DNA from: Tenggerimyces flavus
GTDB lineage: Bacteria; Actinomycetota; Actinomycetes; Propionibacteriales; Actinopolymorphaceae
Assembly (NCBI RefSeq): GCF_016907715.1
Contig: NZ_JAFBCM010000001.1
Location: 8,037,420-8,101,419, forward strand
DNA length: 64,000 nt
Direction of reading: 5' to 3'
The position numbers and the translations under genes were made by a program. Positions 1 to 9,752 of the stretch are shown here, piece by piece. Each line of letters starts with the position of its first letter. Positions within the stretch are counted from its first letter, which is position 1. The notes below the pieces were generated by a model that was not told the origin of the DNA, did not search any database, and saw nothing but the letters and a program-made list of their open reading frames with translations.

Positions 1-71
1 GGCACGCAAGATGACGGGCACGCAAGATGACGGGCACGCAAGATGACGGGCACGCAAGATGACGGGCACGC
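1..71. repeat. 16-bp tandem repeat, 4 copies plus a partial fifth
   Basis: The unit GGCACGCAAGATGACG is repeated four times without change from base 1 to 64, followed by a 7-base partial copy. It begins at the window edge, so the true array may be longer on the left. The unit is not a multiple of three, so it is unlikely to be coding. There are no spacers, so it is not a CRISPR array. Bases 72-201 hold no credible gene; a short GC-rich hairpin (arms 140-145 and 152-157) could end the minus-strand gene that stops at 202. Confidence 0.9.
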
Positions 72-201
72 GAGGCACAGAGGCGGTGGGTGAAGTGACA
101 GCCCAGTGGGTAAAGCGGCCCGGGTGATCGACGAGGGGTGCGGGGGGTGAGCCCCGCCTGCCAGTCGCCACAACACGGCCAGGACGACTTGATTGTCGAG
201 C

Positions 202-477
202 TCAACCCGACGAGTGTTCCAGCCAATCCTGATAGTCCTCGAGCATGCTCATCGCACCCATTCGATCCTCACGGTCCAGGTTGTCAGCGGCAAGGATGGC
301 CTCCATGCCCTTCACCAACAGCTCGACGGCCGCGCGGTCATACCCCCGCAACATCGATTTCGAAGGATCGATCAGCAGGACGCCAAACGGCGAGTCCGGC
401 AGCAGAAGCTCCCGAATGCGGACCGCCCGCTCATAGGACAGCCCAGGGATGTCGATGTACCAATAATCGTCGCTCAC
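202..477 (-). CDS. small hypothetical protein
   Basis: A 91-residue reading frame directly downstream of citrate synthase on the same strand. The family is not recognised. The product is acidic, rich in Leu, Asp and Glu, with a Trp/Tyr-rich start (SDDYWYIDIPGL) and a probable helical C-terminal half; there is no signal peptide or membrane segment. A TTG at 510 would add eleven residues, but it falls inside the strong hairpin that ends gltA, so the GTG at 477, with GGGA about ten bases upstream, is preferred. Codon usage is less GC-biased than its neighbours. It could be an immunity-like or barstar-like small protein, but nothing visible proves this. Confidence 0.5.
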   Translation of the reverse strand: MSDDYWYIDIPGLSYERAVRIRELLLPDSPFGVLLIDPSKSMLRGYDRAAVELLVKGMEAILAADNLDREDRMGAMSMLEDYQDWLEHSSG

Positions 478-497
478 ACACAGACGATCCCACGACA

Positions 498-523
498 AAC
501 GCCCCCTCAAGCGAGGGGGCGTT
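498..523 (-). terminator. terminator hairpin after citrate synthase
   Basis: Perfect 11-bp inverted repeat (498-508 paired with 513-523) around a 4-base loop, very GC-rich in the stem core. It sits 21 bases after the gltA stop on the minus strand and before the small hypothetical gene. There is no long U tract, as is common for actinobacterial terminators. Confidence 0.7.
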
Positions 524-543
524 CGGCGATGATGCGAAAGAAA

Positions 544-1833
<1,290 letters not shown>

Positions 1834-1977
1834 GCTCTGTCCTCCGTCCTGCCTAGTCCGGGTCCCAGGGTTGAGGGGTTACCACCCCCAGACACACGCA
1901 CCGCACTCGTGATGTGGCGGCGTGTCAGGCACCTCTCACACATGCGTACACAACTGATCCGAAGCGATGACAAACCA

Positions 1978-3066
1978 TTACTTCAGGCGTTCCGCTGCCG
2001 CGGAGACACGCTCATCGGTTGCCGTGAACGCTACCCGCACATGCTGAATACCCGCCGTGCCGTAAAAGTCACCTGGTGTCACCAGGATGCCTCGTTCCGA
2101 ACACCACCGTACGGTCTCCCAGCACGGCTCCCCGCGAGTCGCCCACAGGTACAGGCTGCCCTCGGAGTGGTCGATGGCGAATCCCGCCGCTTCGAACGCC
2201 TGCCGGAGGGTGGCGCGCCGCCTGGCGTACCGTTCGCGCTGCTCATCGACGTGATGATCATCACTCAGCGCGGCGCGCATCGCTTCCTGTACGGGACGGC
2301 CCACCATCATCCCGGCGTGCCGCCGAAGCTCGAGCAGTGACTTCACCACCGACAGATCGCCGGCGACGAACCCGGCCCGGTAGCCGGCGAGGTTGGACCG
2401 CTTCGACAGCGAGTGCACGGCGAGGATCCCGTCCAGGCTGCCCCCGTTGACGTCCGGGTGCAGGATCGAGACCGGCTCGGCGTCCCAGCCGAACTCCAGG
2501 TAGCACTCGTCGGACACGACCAGCGCGCCTCGTTCGCGACCCCAGGCGACGACCTTCGCGAGATGGTCGGCGGGGAGGATTCGCCCGGTGGGGTTGCCCG
2601 GCGAGTTCAGCCAGACGACCTTGACCGGCGCCGGACCGAGCGCCGTCAGCGCGTCGGACGGAACGACGGTGGCGCCGGCGATGAGGCCGCCGACCGCGTA
2701 CGTGGGGTACGCCGCCTCCGGGATCACCACCACGTCGCCCTTGCCGACGCCGAGCTGGGTCGGCAGCCAGGCGACGAACTCCTTGGCTCCGATCGTCGGC
2801 AGGATCGCCTCAGGAGTGAGGCCCTGGGCACCGAACCGCCGCGCGAGGTAGTCGACGACCACCTGGCGGAGGTCGGTCGGCCCCCAGACCGTCGGGTAGC
2901 CCGGCGAGTCAGCGGCCTTGGCCAGCGCCTCTTGGACGACCCGCGGAGTGGGATCGATCGGCGTACCGACCGACAGGTCCACGATGCCGCCAGGGTGGGC
3001 AGCGGCGCGTTCCTTGTCGGGGATCAGCCTGTCCCAGGGAAAGTCGGGTAGAGGCTCTCGCGCCAT
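1978..3066 (-). CDS. dapC: succinyldiaminopimelate aminotransferase (DapC-type)
   Basis: A PLP-dependent fold-type I aminotransferase of 362 residues. In actinobacteria this family converts N-succinyl-2-amino-6-ketopimelate to N-succinyl-LL-diaminopimelate in the lysine/peptidoglycan pathway. The PLP lysine lies in SLSKRSNLAGYRAGF, the pyrimidine-stacking and Asn contacts in WLNSPGNPTGR, and the PLP-ring Asp in VVSDECYLEF. The start is ATG at 3066, giving the typical N terminus (PLPDFPWDRL). It lies 48 bases after the ferredoxin gene on the same strand, a pairing widely seen in actinobacteria that supports the DapC call over other class I aminotransferases. Confidence 0.92.
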   Translation of the reverse strand: MAREPLPDFPWDRLIPDKERAAAHPGGIVDLSVGTPIDPTPRVVQEALAKAADSPGYPTVWGPTDLRQVVVDYLARRFGAQGLTPEAILPTIGAKEFVAWLPTQLGVGKGDVVVIPEAAYPTYAVGGLIAGATVVPSDALTALGPAPVKVVWLNSPGNPTGRILPADHLAKVVAWGRERGALVVSDECYLEFGWDAEPVSILHPDVNGGSLDGILAVHSLSKRSNLAGYRAGFVAGDLSVVKSLLELRRHAGMMVGRPVQEAMRAALSDDHHVDEQRERYARRRATLRQAFEAAGFAIDHSEGSLYLWATRGEPCWETVRWCSERGILVTPGDFYGTAGIQHVRVAFTATDERVSAAAERLK

Positions 3067-3114
3067 GGCCGCCTTCTCGCCAGGTGTGACGAATGTCTCG
3101 TGGGAGCGGTGGGG

Positions 3115-3450
3115 TTACTTGGCCGCTTCGGGGTTGATGTCGGGCGGAAGGGCCGCGATGAACGGGTGGTCCTTGTCGATCACACCAGTCTTGGCAGCAC
3201 CGCCGGGCGAGCCCAGGTCGTCGAAGAACTCCACGTTCGCGGCGTAGTAGTCCTTCCACTGATCGGGGGTGTCGTCCTCGTAGAAGATCGCCTCGACCGG
3301 GCAGACCGGCTCACACGCACCACAGTCGACACACTCGTCGGGGTGGATGTAGAGCATCCGCTTGCCCTCGTAGATGCAGTCGACCGGACACTCGTCGACG
3401 CAGGCGCGGTCCTTCAGGTCCACACACGGCTGCGCGATGACGTAGGTCAC
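3115..3450 (-). CDS. fdxA: 7Fe ferredoxin
   Basis: A soluble electron carrier of 111 residues with one [3Fe-4S] and one [4Fe-4S] cluster. Cysteines at 9, 17, 21, 25, 40, 43, 46 and 50 follow the bacterial 7Fe pattern (C-x7-C-x3-C-P, then C-x2-C-x2-C-x3-C-P). The C-terminal 50 residues are the usual actinobacterial extension. The start is GTG at 3450 with AGGAGG placed correctly upstream. It is probably cotranscribed with dapC. The partner enzyme cannot be deduced from context. Confidence 0.96.
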   Translation of the reverse strand: MTYVIAQPCVDLKDRACVDECPVDCIYEGKRMLYIHPDECVDCGACEPVCPVEAIFYEDDTPDQWKDYYAANVEFFDDLGSPGGAAKTGVIDKDHPFIAALPPDINPEAAK

Positions 3451-3571
3451 CAGATCCTCCTGACGTTCGGCTCTCCGGACCTAGTATCCCTGGCGGAGTC
3501 CGGATGGCCACACGGAAGGGTCCACATGCCGGTCACCGAGGCTCAGCTGGTGGCCCCATAGGCTCTCCCGC

Positions 3572-4522
3572 GTGGCATTGTCCCCTGCCGATGTAGGCCA
3601 ACGGATCGTCGTCCGTAGGAAGCTGGGCGTCGAGAACGGGCGGCAACAGTACGGGGACGTGCTGGGCGTGCTGTCCTCCTACACCGACGGCGTGCTCGTG
3701 ATCCACCGGCGCGACGGGTCCGACGTGGCGGTTCCCGAGGCCGAGGTCGTGGCCGGCAAGCGCGTCCCTCCCCCGCCGGCGCCGCGGCCGCCGGACAGCG
3801 GTGAGGGGCTGGCGCTGGTGTCCGCCGCCGGGTGGCCGGCGGTCGAGACGCAGACGCTCGGCGACTGGCTGCTCCAGGCCGCGAACGGCTTCACCGGGCG
3901 CGCCAACTCCGTCGTCCCCGCCGGCGAGCCGGGCGTGCCGCTCGCCTCGGCCCTGACCACCGTGCGCGCGTTCTACGCCGAGCGCGGCCTGCCGCCGCTG
4001 ATCCAGACCGTCGTCGGCACCTCCCTCGAGGATGCGCTCGAAGCAGCCGGCTGGGTGGTCCGGCCGAGCGGCAAGACCCCGTACTCGTTGGTGGACGTAC
4101 GCGTGGCCAGGCTCGCCGATGTCGACCTCGAGCAAACAGCCAACGTGGACGTCGACAGCCCGCTCGACGACGACTGGCTGGAGCTATACGGGCGGTCCAG
4201 CTCCCCCGAGGCACGACACGTCCTCACCGGAGGCGGCCAAGCCCCCGTTGCCCTTGCCCGGCTGGGAAAACCGCTCCAAGCGATCGGTCGCGGCGTCGTC
4301 ACCGGCCCCTGGCTGGGCATCGGCGCCGTCGAGGTCGCACAAGACGCAAGACGCCGCGGGCACGGTCTCGCGATCATGGCCGCGCTGATCGCATGGGGCA
4401 GCCACCAAGGCGCCCGATGGTCGTACCTCCAGGTCGGCACGGACAACGAGCCCGCCCAAGCCCTGTACGAAAGGCTCGGCTACCGCACCGACCACCAGTA
4501 CCGCTACTACACGCCAGGCTGA
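3572..4522 (+). CDS. GNAT-family N-acetyltransferase
   Basis: A 316-residue protein. Residues 1-60 look like a small beta-barrel (SH3-like) domain (GQRIVVRRKLG...GVLVIHRRDG), followed by a Pro-rich linker near 65-75. The C-terminal GNAT domain carries the acetyl-CoA pyrophosphate loop RRRGHGLA and the distal strand-helix NEPAQALYERLGYR. The substrate is unknown. The GTG at 3572 is preceded by TAGGCT (3559-3564) seven bases upstream, so the mRNA is probably leaderless. It is divergent from fdxA, an arrangement seen in other actinobacteria. It ends 13 bases before the convergent VanW gene. Confidence 0.85.
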   Translation: MALSPADVGQRIVVRRKLGVENGRQQYGDVLGVLSSYTDGVLVIHRRDGSDVAVPEAEVVAGKRVPPPPAPRPPDSGEGLALVSAAGWPAVETQTLGDWLLQAANGFTGRANSVVPAGEPGVPLASALTTVRAFYAERGLPPLIQTVVGTSLEDALEAAGWVVRPSGKTPYSLVDVRVARLADVDLEQTANVDVDSPLDDDWLELYGRSSSPEARHVLTGGGQAPVALARLGKPLQAIGRGVVTGPWLGIGAVEVAQDARRRGHGLAIMAALIAWGSHQGARWSYLQVGTDNEPAQALYERLGYRTDHQYRYYTPG

Positions 4523-4535
4523 CGGCGGGCGAGCG

Positions 4536-6281
4536 TCAGTCCGGCGGCGGCGGAGTCGGGCTCGGAGAGGGATCGGGCGCCGGAGCCGGGCCGCAGATGA
4601 TGTTGTTCTCCGGCTTGTAGACCACGTGGTCGTTCTCGTCCTTCTTCTCGACCCCGTTGTGATAAACCCAACGCTTCACGTCCACGTCGAAACCGGACGA
4701 ACCCGCCTGAGCGACACAGCCTGGCTTGTCGTCGTAGATCCGCTTCGGCGCCGTGAGGTCATACCGGCCGGACGTCTCGGTCTTCACCGTCCAGTACTTC
4801 GTGCTCCAGATCCGCACGACCACCGAGCCACGCTTGCCCGGCGCGCTCTTCTTGCGGACGGCCTCGACCAGCGCGCCATACGGCGTGTCGTTCTTGAACC
4901 GCATGTCGAGCCGCGGCCAGTAGACCGTCGCCTCGCGGCCCACCGGATAGCGCGAGATGTAGAAGTGGTGCTGGTGGTGCTGGACGTCCTCGTACCCGGC
5001 GAAGAAGCCCGCGTTGTACGACGTCGTCGCCATCTGCGACACGCCACCGCCCACGCCCTCGCGGAGCCGGCCGCCCTCGATGACAAAGCCGTCCACGAAG
5101 CCGCGCGCACGCGTCCGCTCCCCGACGACCTTGTTCAGCGAGAACGTGTCGCCAGGCTGGAGGATCGTGCCGTTGATCAGCTCAGCGGCCCTGCCCAGGT
5201 TGATGTTGCGGTACGCCGCGTGCGGGTAGCGGGTCGTGAACTCGCCCACGACCTCCTTGATCCCGAGCTTCTGGATCGCGGCTGTGGTCAGCTTCGGCTG
5301 CTTCGTCACCGTTTTGACGACGGCGATCCGCTCCTCGCCGGACAGGGGCAGCGCCCCAAGAACGGCGGACGCCAACGCGGGCGGCGGAACGGTGTGTCCC
5401 AGCTTCTCCGGCACCACCTCCGGCTTGCCACCGGCGAGCCGGATGGACGCGTCGACCGGCTCGATCTCCACGTTCTCGAGCCGAACCTTCAATCCAGCGG
5501 CGAGTTTCGCCCCGTCCAGCTTGGGCGTCAACTTGCCCTTGCTATCGGCCACCATCCGCAAGGCCGGCGAGATCTCCTCCGGTTTGACCGAGAACGCCAG
5601 CTCCCCCACGCGGACCCGGACCGAGCCCGACATCGCCGGCGTGGCGAACGATTCCAGCGCCTCGTCGACCGACGCCTGCGTCACCTTCGGCTCGGCCGGA
5701 CCGGCCGTCAGCGTCACCTCACGGGAGGGAACGAACAGCGACGTGCTCAGCCGCGTGGCGGCCAACGTACGGTTCAGCTCCACCCCGGCCTTGGGCTCGG
5801 TCACCGAGACCTTGCCGTCCTTGAACGCGATTCCGCCGTCCTGCGCCCGTCCGTCGACCTTCGCGGCCAGCTTCGTCACGGCCGCGTCCAGCTTCGGCTG
5901 GTCGACGTCGACGACCGGCATGACCTCGCGCGAGCCGAACAGCGAACGTACCAACGAGATCGGGTCGGACGAACGGCCGGCGAACGCCGCTTCGACCGTC
6001 GCCGCGACGTCCAGCCGCAGCCCGGCCGTCGCGGGATCCACCGAGGCGGAGTGCTTCTCGACCGTCACCTTCAGCGGCTGCGCCGCGATCGGTCCGAGCC
6101 GTTCGGCCAGCGTCTGCTCGGCGGCGTTCGGAGTCAGCCCACCGATCTCGATGCCCTCGACGGTCGTCCCGCGTGCGACGTGGTCGCTCGCGTACTGGTG
6201 CAGCAGGAGGTAGCCGCCGGCGAGCACCAGCACGACGGCGCCCACGGCCAGACCTATGGTCAAACGACGGCGACGGCGCAT
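4536..6281 (-). CDS. VanW-domain, peptidoglycan-binding-like exported protein
   Basis: A 581-residue envelope protein anchored by one N-terminal transmembrane helix (residues about 8-27, after an Arg-rich start). Two repeats resembling the YoaR-like putative peptidoglycan-binding domain follow (for example GGLTPNAAEQTLAERLGP, then a second copy around 180-300). The VanW domain is C-terminal (SLNKVVGERTRARGFVDGF ... GGGVSQMATTSYNAGFFAG), ending in a Pro/Ser tail. VanW was named from vancomycin-resistance clusters, but its biochemical role is unsettled. The start ATG at 6281 has GGAG just upstream. It is last in the mshB-led minus-strand group. Confidence 0.88.
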   Translation of the reverse strand: MRRRRRLTIGLAVGAVVLVLAGGYLLLHQYASDHVARGTTVEGIEIGGLTPNAAEQTLAERLGPIAAQPLKVTVEKHSASVDPATAGLRLDVAATVEAAFAGRSSDPISLVRSLFGSREVMPVVDVDQPKLDAAVTKLAAKVDGRAQDGGIAFKDGKVSVTEPKAGVELNRTLAATRLSTSLFVPSREVTLTAGPAEPKVTQASVDEALESFATPAMSGSVRVRVGELAFSVKPEEISPALRMVADSKGKLTPKLDGAKLAAGLKVRLENVEIEPVDASIRLAGGKPEVVPEKLGHTVPPPALASAVLGALPLSGEERIAVVKTVTKQPKLTTAAIQKLGIKEVVGEFTTRYPHAAYRNINLGRAAELINGTILQPGDTFSLNKVVGERTRARGFVDGFVIEGGRLREGVGGGVSQMATTSYNAGFFAGYEDVQHHQHHFYISRYPVGREATVYWPRLDMRFKNDTPYGALVEAVRKKSAPGKRGSVVVRIWSTKYWTVKTETSGRYDLTAPKRIYDDKPGCVAQAGSSGFDVDVKRWVYHNGVEKKDENDHVVYKPENNIICGPAPAPDPSPSPTPPPPD

Positions 6282-6353
6282 GGCAGCTCCCAGAATGTGC
6301 CCGATTCGTCCCGTGACGCAGGACAGCCAGCCATGCTAGACGTGTACGCAGAG

Positions 6354-6887
6354 TCAGCGTTCGTCCGTCGTCTCCTGGACGGTCCGGTAACTGCCCTCGT
6401 GGTACAGCAAAGCGGGCTCGCTGGACCGCGCGACGTCCAGCGCGACGACCTCGCCGACGACGATCGTGTGGTCGCCGCCGTCGTACGTGGCCCAGGTCCG
6501 GCACTCCAGCCAGGCGAGCGCGTCCGACAGCAGCGCCGCGCCCGTACGGCCGCGGTAGTGCGGGTACGAGTCCAGCTGCCCGAGCAACGGCCGCCCGCGG
6601 CGCGCCAGGTGCGTGGACACGTCGACCGCGCTCGCGCCGAGCACGGACACGCCCCACTTGCCCGCGCGCAGGATCGCGTCGTGGAACCGCGCGATCTTCT
6701 CCACACAGACGAGGACCAGCGGAGGCGTCAGCGAGACCGAGGTGAACGCGCTCGCCGTCATCGCGTGGTCGATGTCGTCCACGCGGGCGGTCACGATCGT
6801 GATCCCGGACGCGAACCTGCCCATCGCGGTTCGGAACTGCGCGGTGTCGACGGGCAGGAGCCCGTCGTCAGGAACGCTCTGCAGCAC
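6354..6887 (-). CDS. flavin reductase family protein
   Basis: A 177-residue FMN/FAD-binding split-barrel protein, the family that supplies reduced flavin to two-component monooxygenases. Motifs visible are FRTAMGRFASGITIVTAR, the flavin-contact SLTPPLVLVCV and GDHTIVVGEVV near the C terminus. The GTG start at 6887 lies inside the end of the upstream membrane-protein gene (20-base overlap), indicating cotranscription. No partner oxygenase is adjacent, so the physiological role is open. Confidence 0.88.
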   Translation of the reverse strand: MLQSVPDDGLLPVDTAQFRTAMGRFASGITIVTARVDDIDHAMTASAFTSVSLTPPLVLVCVEKIARFHDAILRAGKWGVSVLGASAVDVSTHLARRGRPLLGQLDSYPHYRGRTGAALLSDALAWLECRTWATYDGGDHTIVVGEVVALDVARSSEPALLYHEGSYRTVQETTDER

Positions 6888-7347
6888 GTCGATCGACCTT
6901 ACCCGGGTTCGTCAGCGCCCGACCGAAGTTCCAGGCGGCGATGAGCACGCCCACCAGCAGGAAGGCGGTCCCGTACCCGTCGTTGGCCAGGACCACGTCG
7001 CCTTCGGGGCGCGGCAGCAGGAACGCCACCACCGGAACAGCCCACGTCAGCACGGGTATGACAGCGCCCAGCGGCCCGAAAAGCTTCCCGCCGGTATAGA
7101 ACAGGCCGGCCGTGGCCACGAGCGCGAGCACGATCCCGTACGGCACCGACGGCCCCTGCCAGCGCAGGACTTCCCGCCCGATGAACGGACCGGCCGCGCC
7201 GACTCCCAGCCCGAGCAGGCCGAAGACGACCAGCCCGACAACCTTGCCCACAACCCGTACCGACTTCACCCACCGAGCCGGGGTTGGCGGGGTGGTTACG
7301 ACGTCGGCAAGCCCCGGTTGGGTGGGTGAAGTGGGCTGGGTTTCCAC
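6868..7347 (-). CDS. DUF6113-like integral membrane protein
   Basis: A 159-residue protein with about four hydrophobic helices (residues about 28-50, 66-85, 90-110 and 125-142) after a Pro/Thr-rich cytoplasmic N terminus. It resembles the actinobacterial DUF6113 family, which commonly follows mshB; I infer this from topology, size and position rather than from a database match. It begins ten bases after the mshB stop and overlaps the flavin reductase start. Function is unknown. Confidence 0.7.
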   Translation of the reverse strand: METQPTSPTQPGLADVVTTPPTPARWVKSVRVVGKVVGLVVFGLLGLGVGAAGPFIGREVLRWQGPSVPYGIVLALVATAGLFYTGGKLFGPLGAVIPVLTWAVPVVAFLLPRPEGDVVLANDGYGTAFLLVGVLIAAWNFGRALTNPGKVDRRAAERS

Positions 7348-7357
7348 GGCCGGGGGC

Positions 7358-8239
7358 TCAGGCCACGCCGGCGAACAGGTCGGCCTCGGCGCCCGTCGAC
7401 GGGTGGAGCGGCCCCCGCGTGCCGCGGGCGAGCCGGTAGACCTCGAGGCCGAACGCCCGCTTGCCGAGGTTGTTCGACAGCGCGTAGTACGGCCACTCGA
7501 CGCTGATCTGCGTGGCGTGCGCGAGCATCGCCGCGCGCTTGGCGTCGGCGTGGTCCTCGGCGTCGATCTTCGCCGCGATCAGCTCGTCCGGCGTCAGCAG
7601 CTCCGGCATCTCCTCGGTCACGTCGAACGGGATCTCCTTGCCCGCCGCGCGCAACGACTCCACGCCCTCGCGGGCGATCTTCTCCGAGGTGGCGGTCCAG
7701 TAGAGCTTGGGGATGTCCCAGGCCTCGCCGAGCTCCGGCTTGTACGAGACCACGCCGGCCAGCGCCTGGGCGTACGTCGCGACCCGGTGGGCCTGGATGT
7801 GGTCGGGGTGCCCGTAGTTGCCGTACTCGTCGTACGTCACGAGCACCTGCGGTCGCCGGTCGCGGATCACGGCGACGAGGTGGTCGGAGGCCTCTCGCAG
7901 GTCGGCGCGCCAGAAGCAGTCGGGCCGCTCGTTCGGCGGCGTACCGATCATGCCGGAGTCGCGGTAGCGGCCGGCGCCGCCGAGGTACTGGTAGTCGGTC
8001 ACGCCGAGCGCGGACATCGCCGCCGCGAGCTCCTTCTCCCGGTGCGCGCCGAGCCCGTCCTCCTGGTCGGCCGCGAGGTGGGCGAGCTCGGGCGTGATGA
8101 TCTCGCCCTCTTCGCCGCGTGTGCAGGTCACGAGCGTGACCTGGGCACCCTCGGCGACGTACTTCGCCATCGTCGCGCCGTTGTTGATCGACTCGTCGTC
8201 GGGATGCGCGTGTACGAACAGGATGCGTCGATCGGCCAT
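7358..8239 (-). CDS. mshB: mycothiol biosynthesis deacetylase MshB
   Basis: Zinc-dependent N-acetyl-1-D-myo-inositol-2-amino-2-deoxy-alpha-D-glucopyranoside deacetylase, a step of mycothiol synthesis. The 293-residue LmbE-fold protein shows the metal site AHPDDE (His12, Asp15) and His147 in GHPDH, equivalent to H13/D16/H147 of the M. tuberculosis enzyme. An open frame continues 54 codons upstream, but that part is Arg-rich and out of character. The ATG at 8239 lies seven bases after TAGGGT (8252-8247 on the minus strand), suggesting a leaderless start. It heads an apparent operon with the DUF6113-like, flavin reductase and VanW genes. Confidence 0.95.
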   Translation of the reverse strand: MADRRILFVHAHPDDESINNGATMAKYVAEGAQVTLVTCTRGEEGEIITPELAHLAADQEDGLGAHREKELAAAMSALGVTDYQYLGGAGRYRDSGMIGTPPNERPDCFWRADLREASDHLVAVIRDRRPQVLVTYDEYGNYGHPDHIQAHRVATYAQALAGVVSYKPELGEAWDIPKLYWTATSEKIAREGVESLRAAGKEIPFDVTEEMPELLTPDELIAAKIDAEDHADAKRAAMLAHATQISVEWPYYALSNNLGKRAFGLEVYRLARGTRGPLHPSTGAEADLFAGVA

Positions 8240-8310
8240 GGTCCCAACCCTACGGACCAGCCCCCCGAACGAGCGGGCACCCACCCGGACCCGGCCACGC
8301 CGAGCTGCGG

Positions 8311-8490
8311 GCCGCCCTAGCCTCGGGAATTCGTGAGCTGGGTGGGCTGCGTGTTGTCGCCTTACCCGGCCAGTGGTCCCTCTACCTGGCGTCCACCCCA
8401 CGTAAAGGGGCCAATGATCATGTAAACATGATCATTGGCCCCGGGCCGGACCGGTCGAAGCAACCGCAGGACGAAAGATCGGGCCTACGG
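8311..8490 (+). repeat. interspersed palindromic element, copy A
   Basis: About 180 bp with a central palindrome (8407-8442), repeated in inverted orientation at 28207-28091 plus 26463-26390. Shared blocks: 8311-8329 (19 identical bases), 8358-8372 (15 identical) and 8378-8442 (63 of 65 identical). The right flank 8443-8490 is more loosely related. The outer ends carry CTAGCCTCG-like sequence, clearest in copy B, where both ends have it as a terminal inverted repeat. It lies between the mshB promoter and the stop codon of the 68-aa gene, and its right end includes that stop codon. There is no open frame of note inside. Confidence 0.8.
8407..8442. terminator. 36-bp perfect palindrome
   Basis: Arms of 17 bp (8407-8423 and 8426-8442) with only AA between them. 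It contains the core ATGATCAT. It is the tip of repeat copy A and probably acts as a terminator for the minus-strand desaturase unit, which ends 43 bases before it. The same palindrome, with one arm mismatch, is the site hit by the IS element at 26.46/28.09 kb. Confidence 0.75.
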
Positions 8491-8691
8491 CCAGCGGTAC
8501 TCCCAGGTCTTCCGCGGCGGCTCGCCGTCCGGCGGGGTCTCCGGCGGGACGACGTCGATGGTCAGCTTGCAGTCGCCCTGGGCGTCGACCCGGTGCGAGA
8601 TGTGGATGACCGAGGCACCGCCGGTGTGCAGAGCGCTGACGAGCGCGGGGAGCTCCGCGTGGAGCTCCTCCGCGCACGCTTCCAAGCTCAC
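8485..8691 (-). CDS. 68-residue protein coupled to the desaturase
   Basis: A short gene whose GTG start (8691-8689) overlaps the desaturase stop as GTGA, so translation is probably coupled. The predicted product reads SLEACAEELHAELPALVS, then GASVIHISHRVDAQGDCKL, and ends PPRKTWEYRWP. It is acidic at the N terminus, with two beta-like segments and a Pro-rich tail, and has no signal or membrane segment. I do not recognise the family. The tight coupling suggests a role with the desaturase, for example as a regulator or electron-transfer accessory, but that is inference. A longer frame running in from the desaturase is out-of-frame antisense-like sequence and was discarded. Confidence 0.65.
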   Translation of the reverse strand: MSLEACAEELHAELPALVSALHTGGASVIHISHRVDAQGDCKLTIDVVPPETPPDGEPPRKTWEYRWP

Positions 8692-9740
8692 GTCGAGGTC
8701 CCCGCCGCGGGACGAAGGACGGCGCCGACGGAGTGCAGGTGGCGCAGGACCTCTTGGTACGAACGGAACAAGCCCACCTCGGCGTAGCTGATCCGGTGGT
8801 CCGCACAGAACTGCTGCACGAGCACCTGGGCGCGGCGCAGGTTGGGCATCGGCATCGTCGGGAAGAGGTGGTGCTCGATCTGGTAGTTCAGGCCGCCGAG
8901 CGCGTGGTCGACGAACCATCCGCCGCGTACGTTCCGCGACGTCAGGACCTGCTTGCGCAGGAAGTCCATGCGCCCTTCCACCATGGGCATTCCCTTGTGG
9001 TTCGGGGCGAACGAGCTTCCCATGTAGAAGCCGAAGACCGCCTCCTGCATCAGGAAGAACACCAGCGCCTTCACCGGCGACATCGTCGCGAGCAGGATCG
9101 CCGCGTAGCCGACCAGGCGCCCACCCAGCAGCAGCGCTTCGACCTTCTTCCACTTGACCTCGGGCGACCACAACGCCCGGACACTCTGGAAGTGCAGCTG
9201 CAGACCTTCCAACAGGAGCAGGGGAAAGAAGAGGAACGCCTGCCACGCGGCCAGCGCGCGAGACGCCCAGCCCGTACGTTCCGCCGCCTGGTCCGCGCTC
9301 CACGCGATGACACCGACGCCCACGTCGGGGTCCTCGTCGACGTGGTTGGGGTTGGCGTGGTGGCGGGTGTGCTTGCCCATCCACCAGCCGTAGCTCAGGC
9401 CGACGCCGAAGTTGCCCAGCGCGAGTCCGGCGTACTGCGCACCGCGCTTGGTACGGAAGACCTGGCGGTGACCGATGTCGTGGGCCAGGAACGCCATTTG
9501 GGTGAACACGATGCCGAGTCCCGCGGCGATCAGGAGCTGCAACCAGGAGTCCCCGATGACCACCAGCAGCGCGATCATGCCGCCGAGAATGGCCATGGTG
9601 ATTCCGAACCGGGTCGCGAAATGACCGCTGCGCCGATTCAACAGACCGGCCGCGCGGATGCGTTCGGTCAGCTTCGCGTAGTCGCTACCGCGAGAAAAAT
9701 CACCTTCATCTGTGGGTCTTTCGGCAACGAGTTCAGACAT
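8688..9740 (-). CDS. membrane fatty acid desaturase (acyl-lipid type)
   Basis: Introduces double bonds into acyl chains using a di-iron centre. The 350-residue protein has the three histidine boxes: HDIGH (87-91), HTRHH (124-128) and QIEHHLFPTMP in the C-terminal half. Hydrophobic pairs lie near 45-85 and 195-235. The third box with Gln before IEHH is typical of front-end or DesA3-like acyl desaturases. ATG start at 9740 with AGGGTGG upstream. It is divergent from a TetR gene across a 210-base region holding repeated GTCGTAGG motifs, so repression by that TetR is plausible. Confidence 0.93.
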   Translation of the reverse strand: MSELVAERPTDEGDFSRGSDYAKLTERIRAAGLLNRRSGHFATRFGITMAILGGMIALLVVIGDSWLQLLIAAGLGIVFTQMAFLAHDIGHRQVFRTKRGAQYAGLALGNFGVGLSYGWWMGKHTRHHANPNHVDEDPDVGVGVIAWSADQAAERTGWASRALAAWQAFLFFPLLLLEGLQLHFQSVRALWSPEVKWKKVEALLLGGRLVGYAAILLATMSPVKALVFFLMQEAVFGFYMGSSFAPNHKGMPMVEGRMDFLRKQVLTSRNVRGGWFVDHALGGLNYQIEHHLFPTMPMPNLRRAQVLVQQFCADHRISYAEVGLFRSYQEVLRHLHSVGAVLRPAAGTST

Positions 9741-9752
9741 GAAGCCACCCTG

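Noticed and set aside
1-71. Possible CRISPR array
   Set aside because: The 16-bp units are directly adjacent with no spacers.
4626-6944. Long plus-strand frame of 772 codons opposite the VanW and flavin-reductase genes
   Set aside because: Typical high-GC antisense frame, rich in Arg/His/Val/Asp, with no domains.
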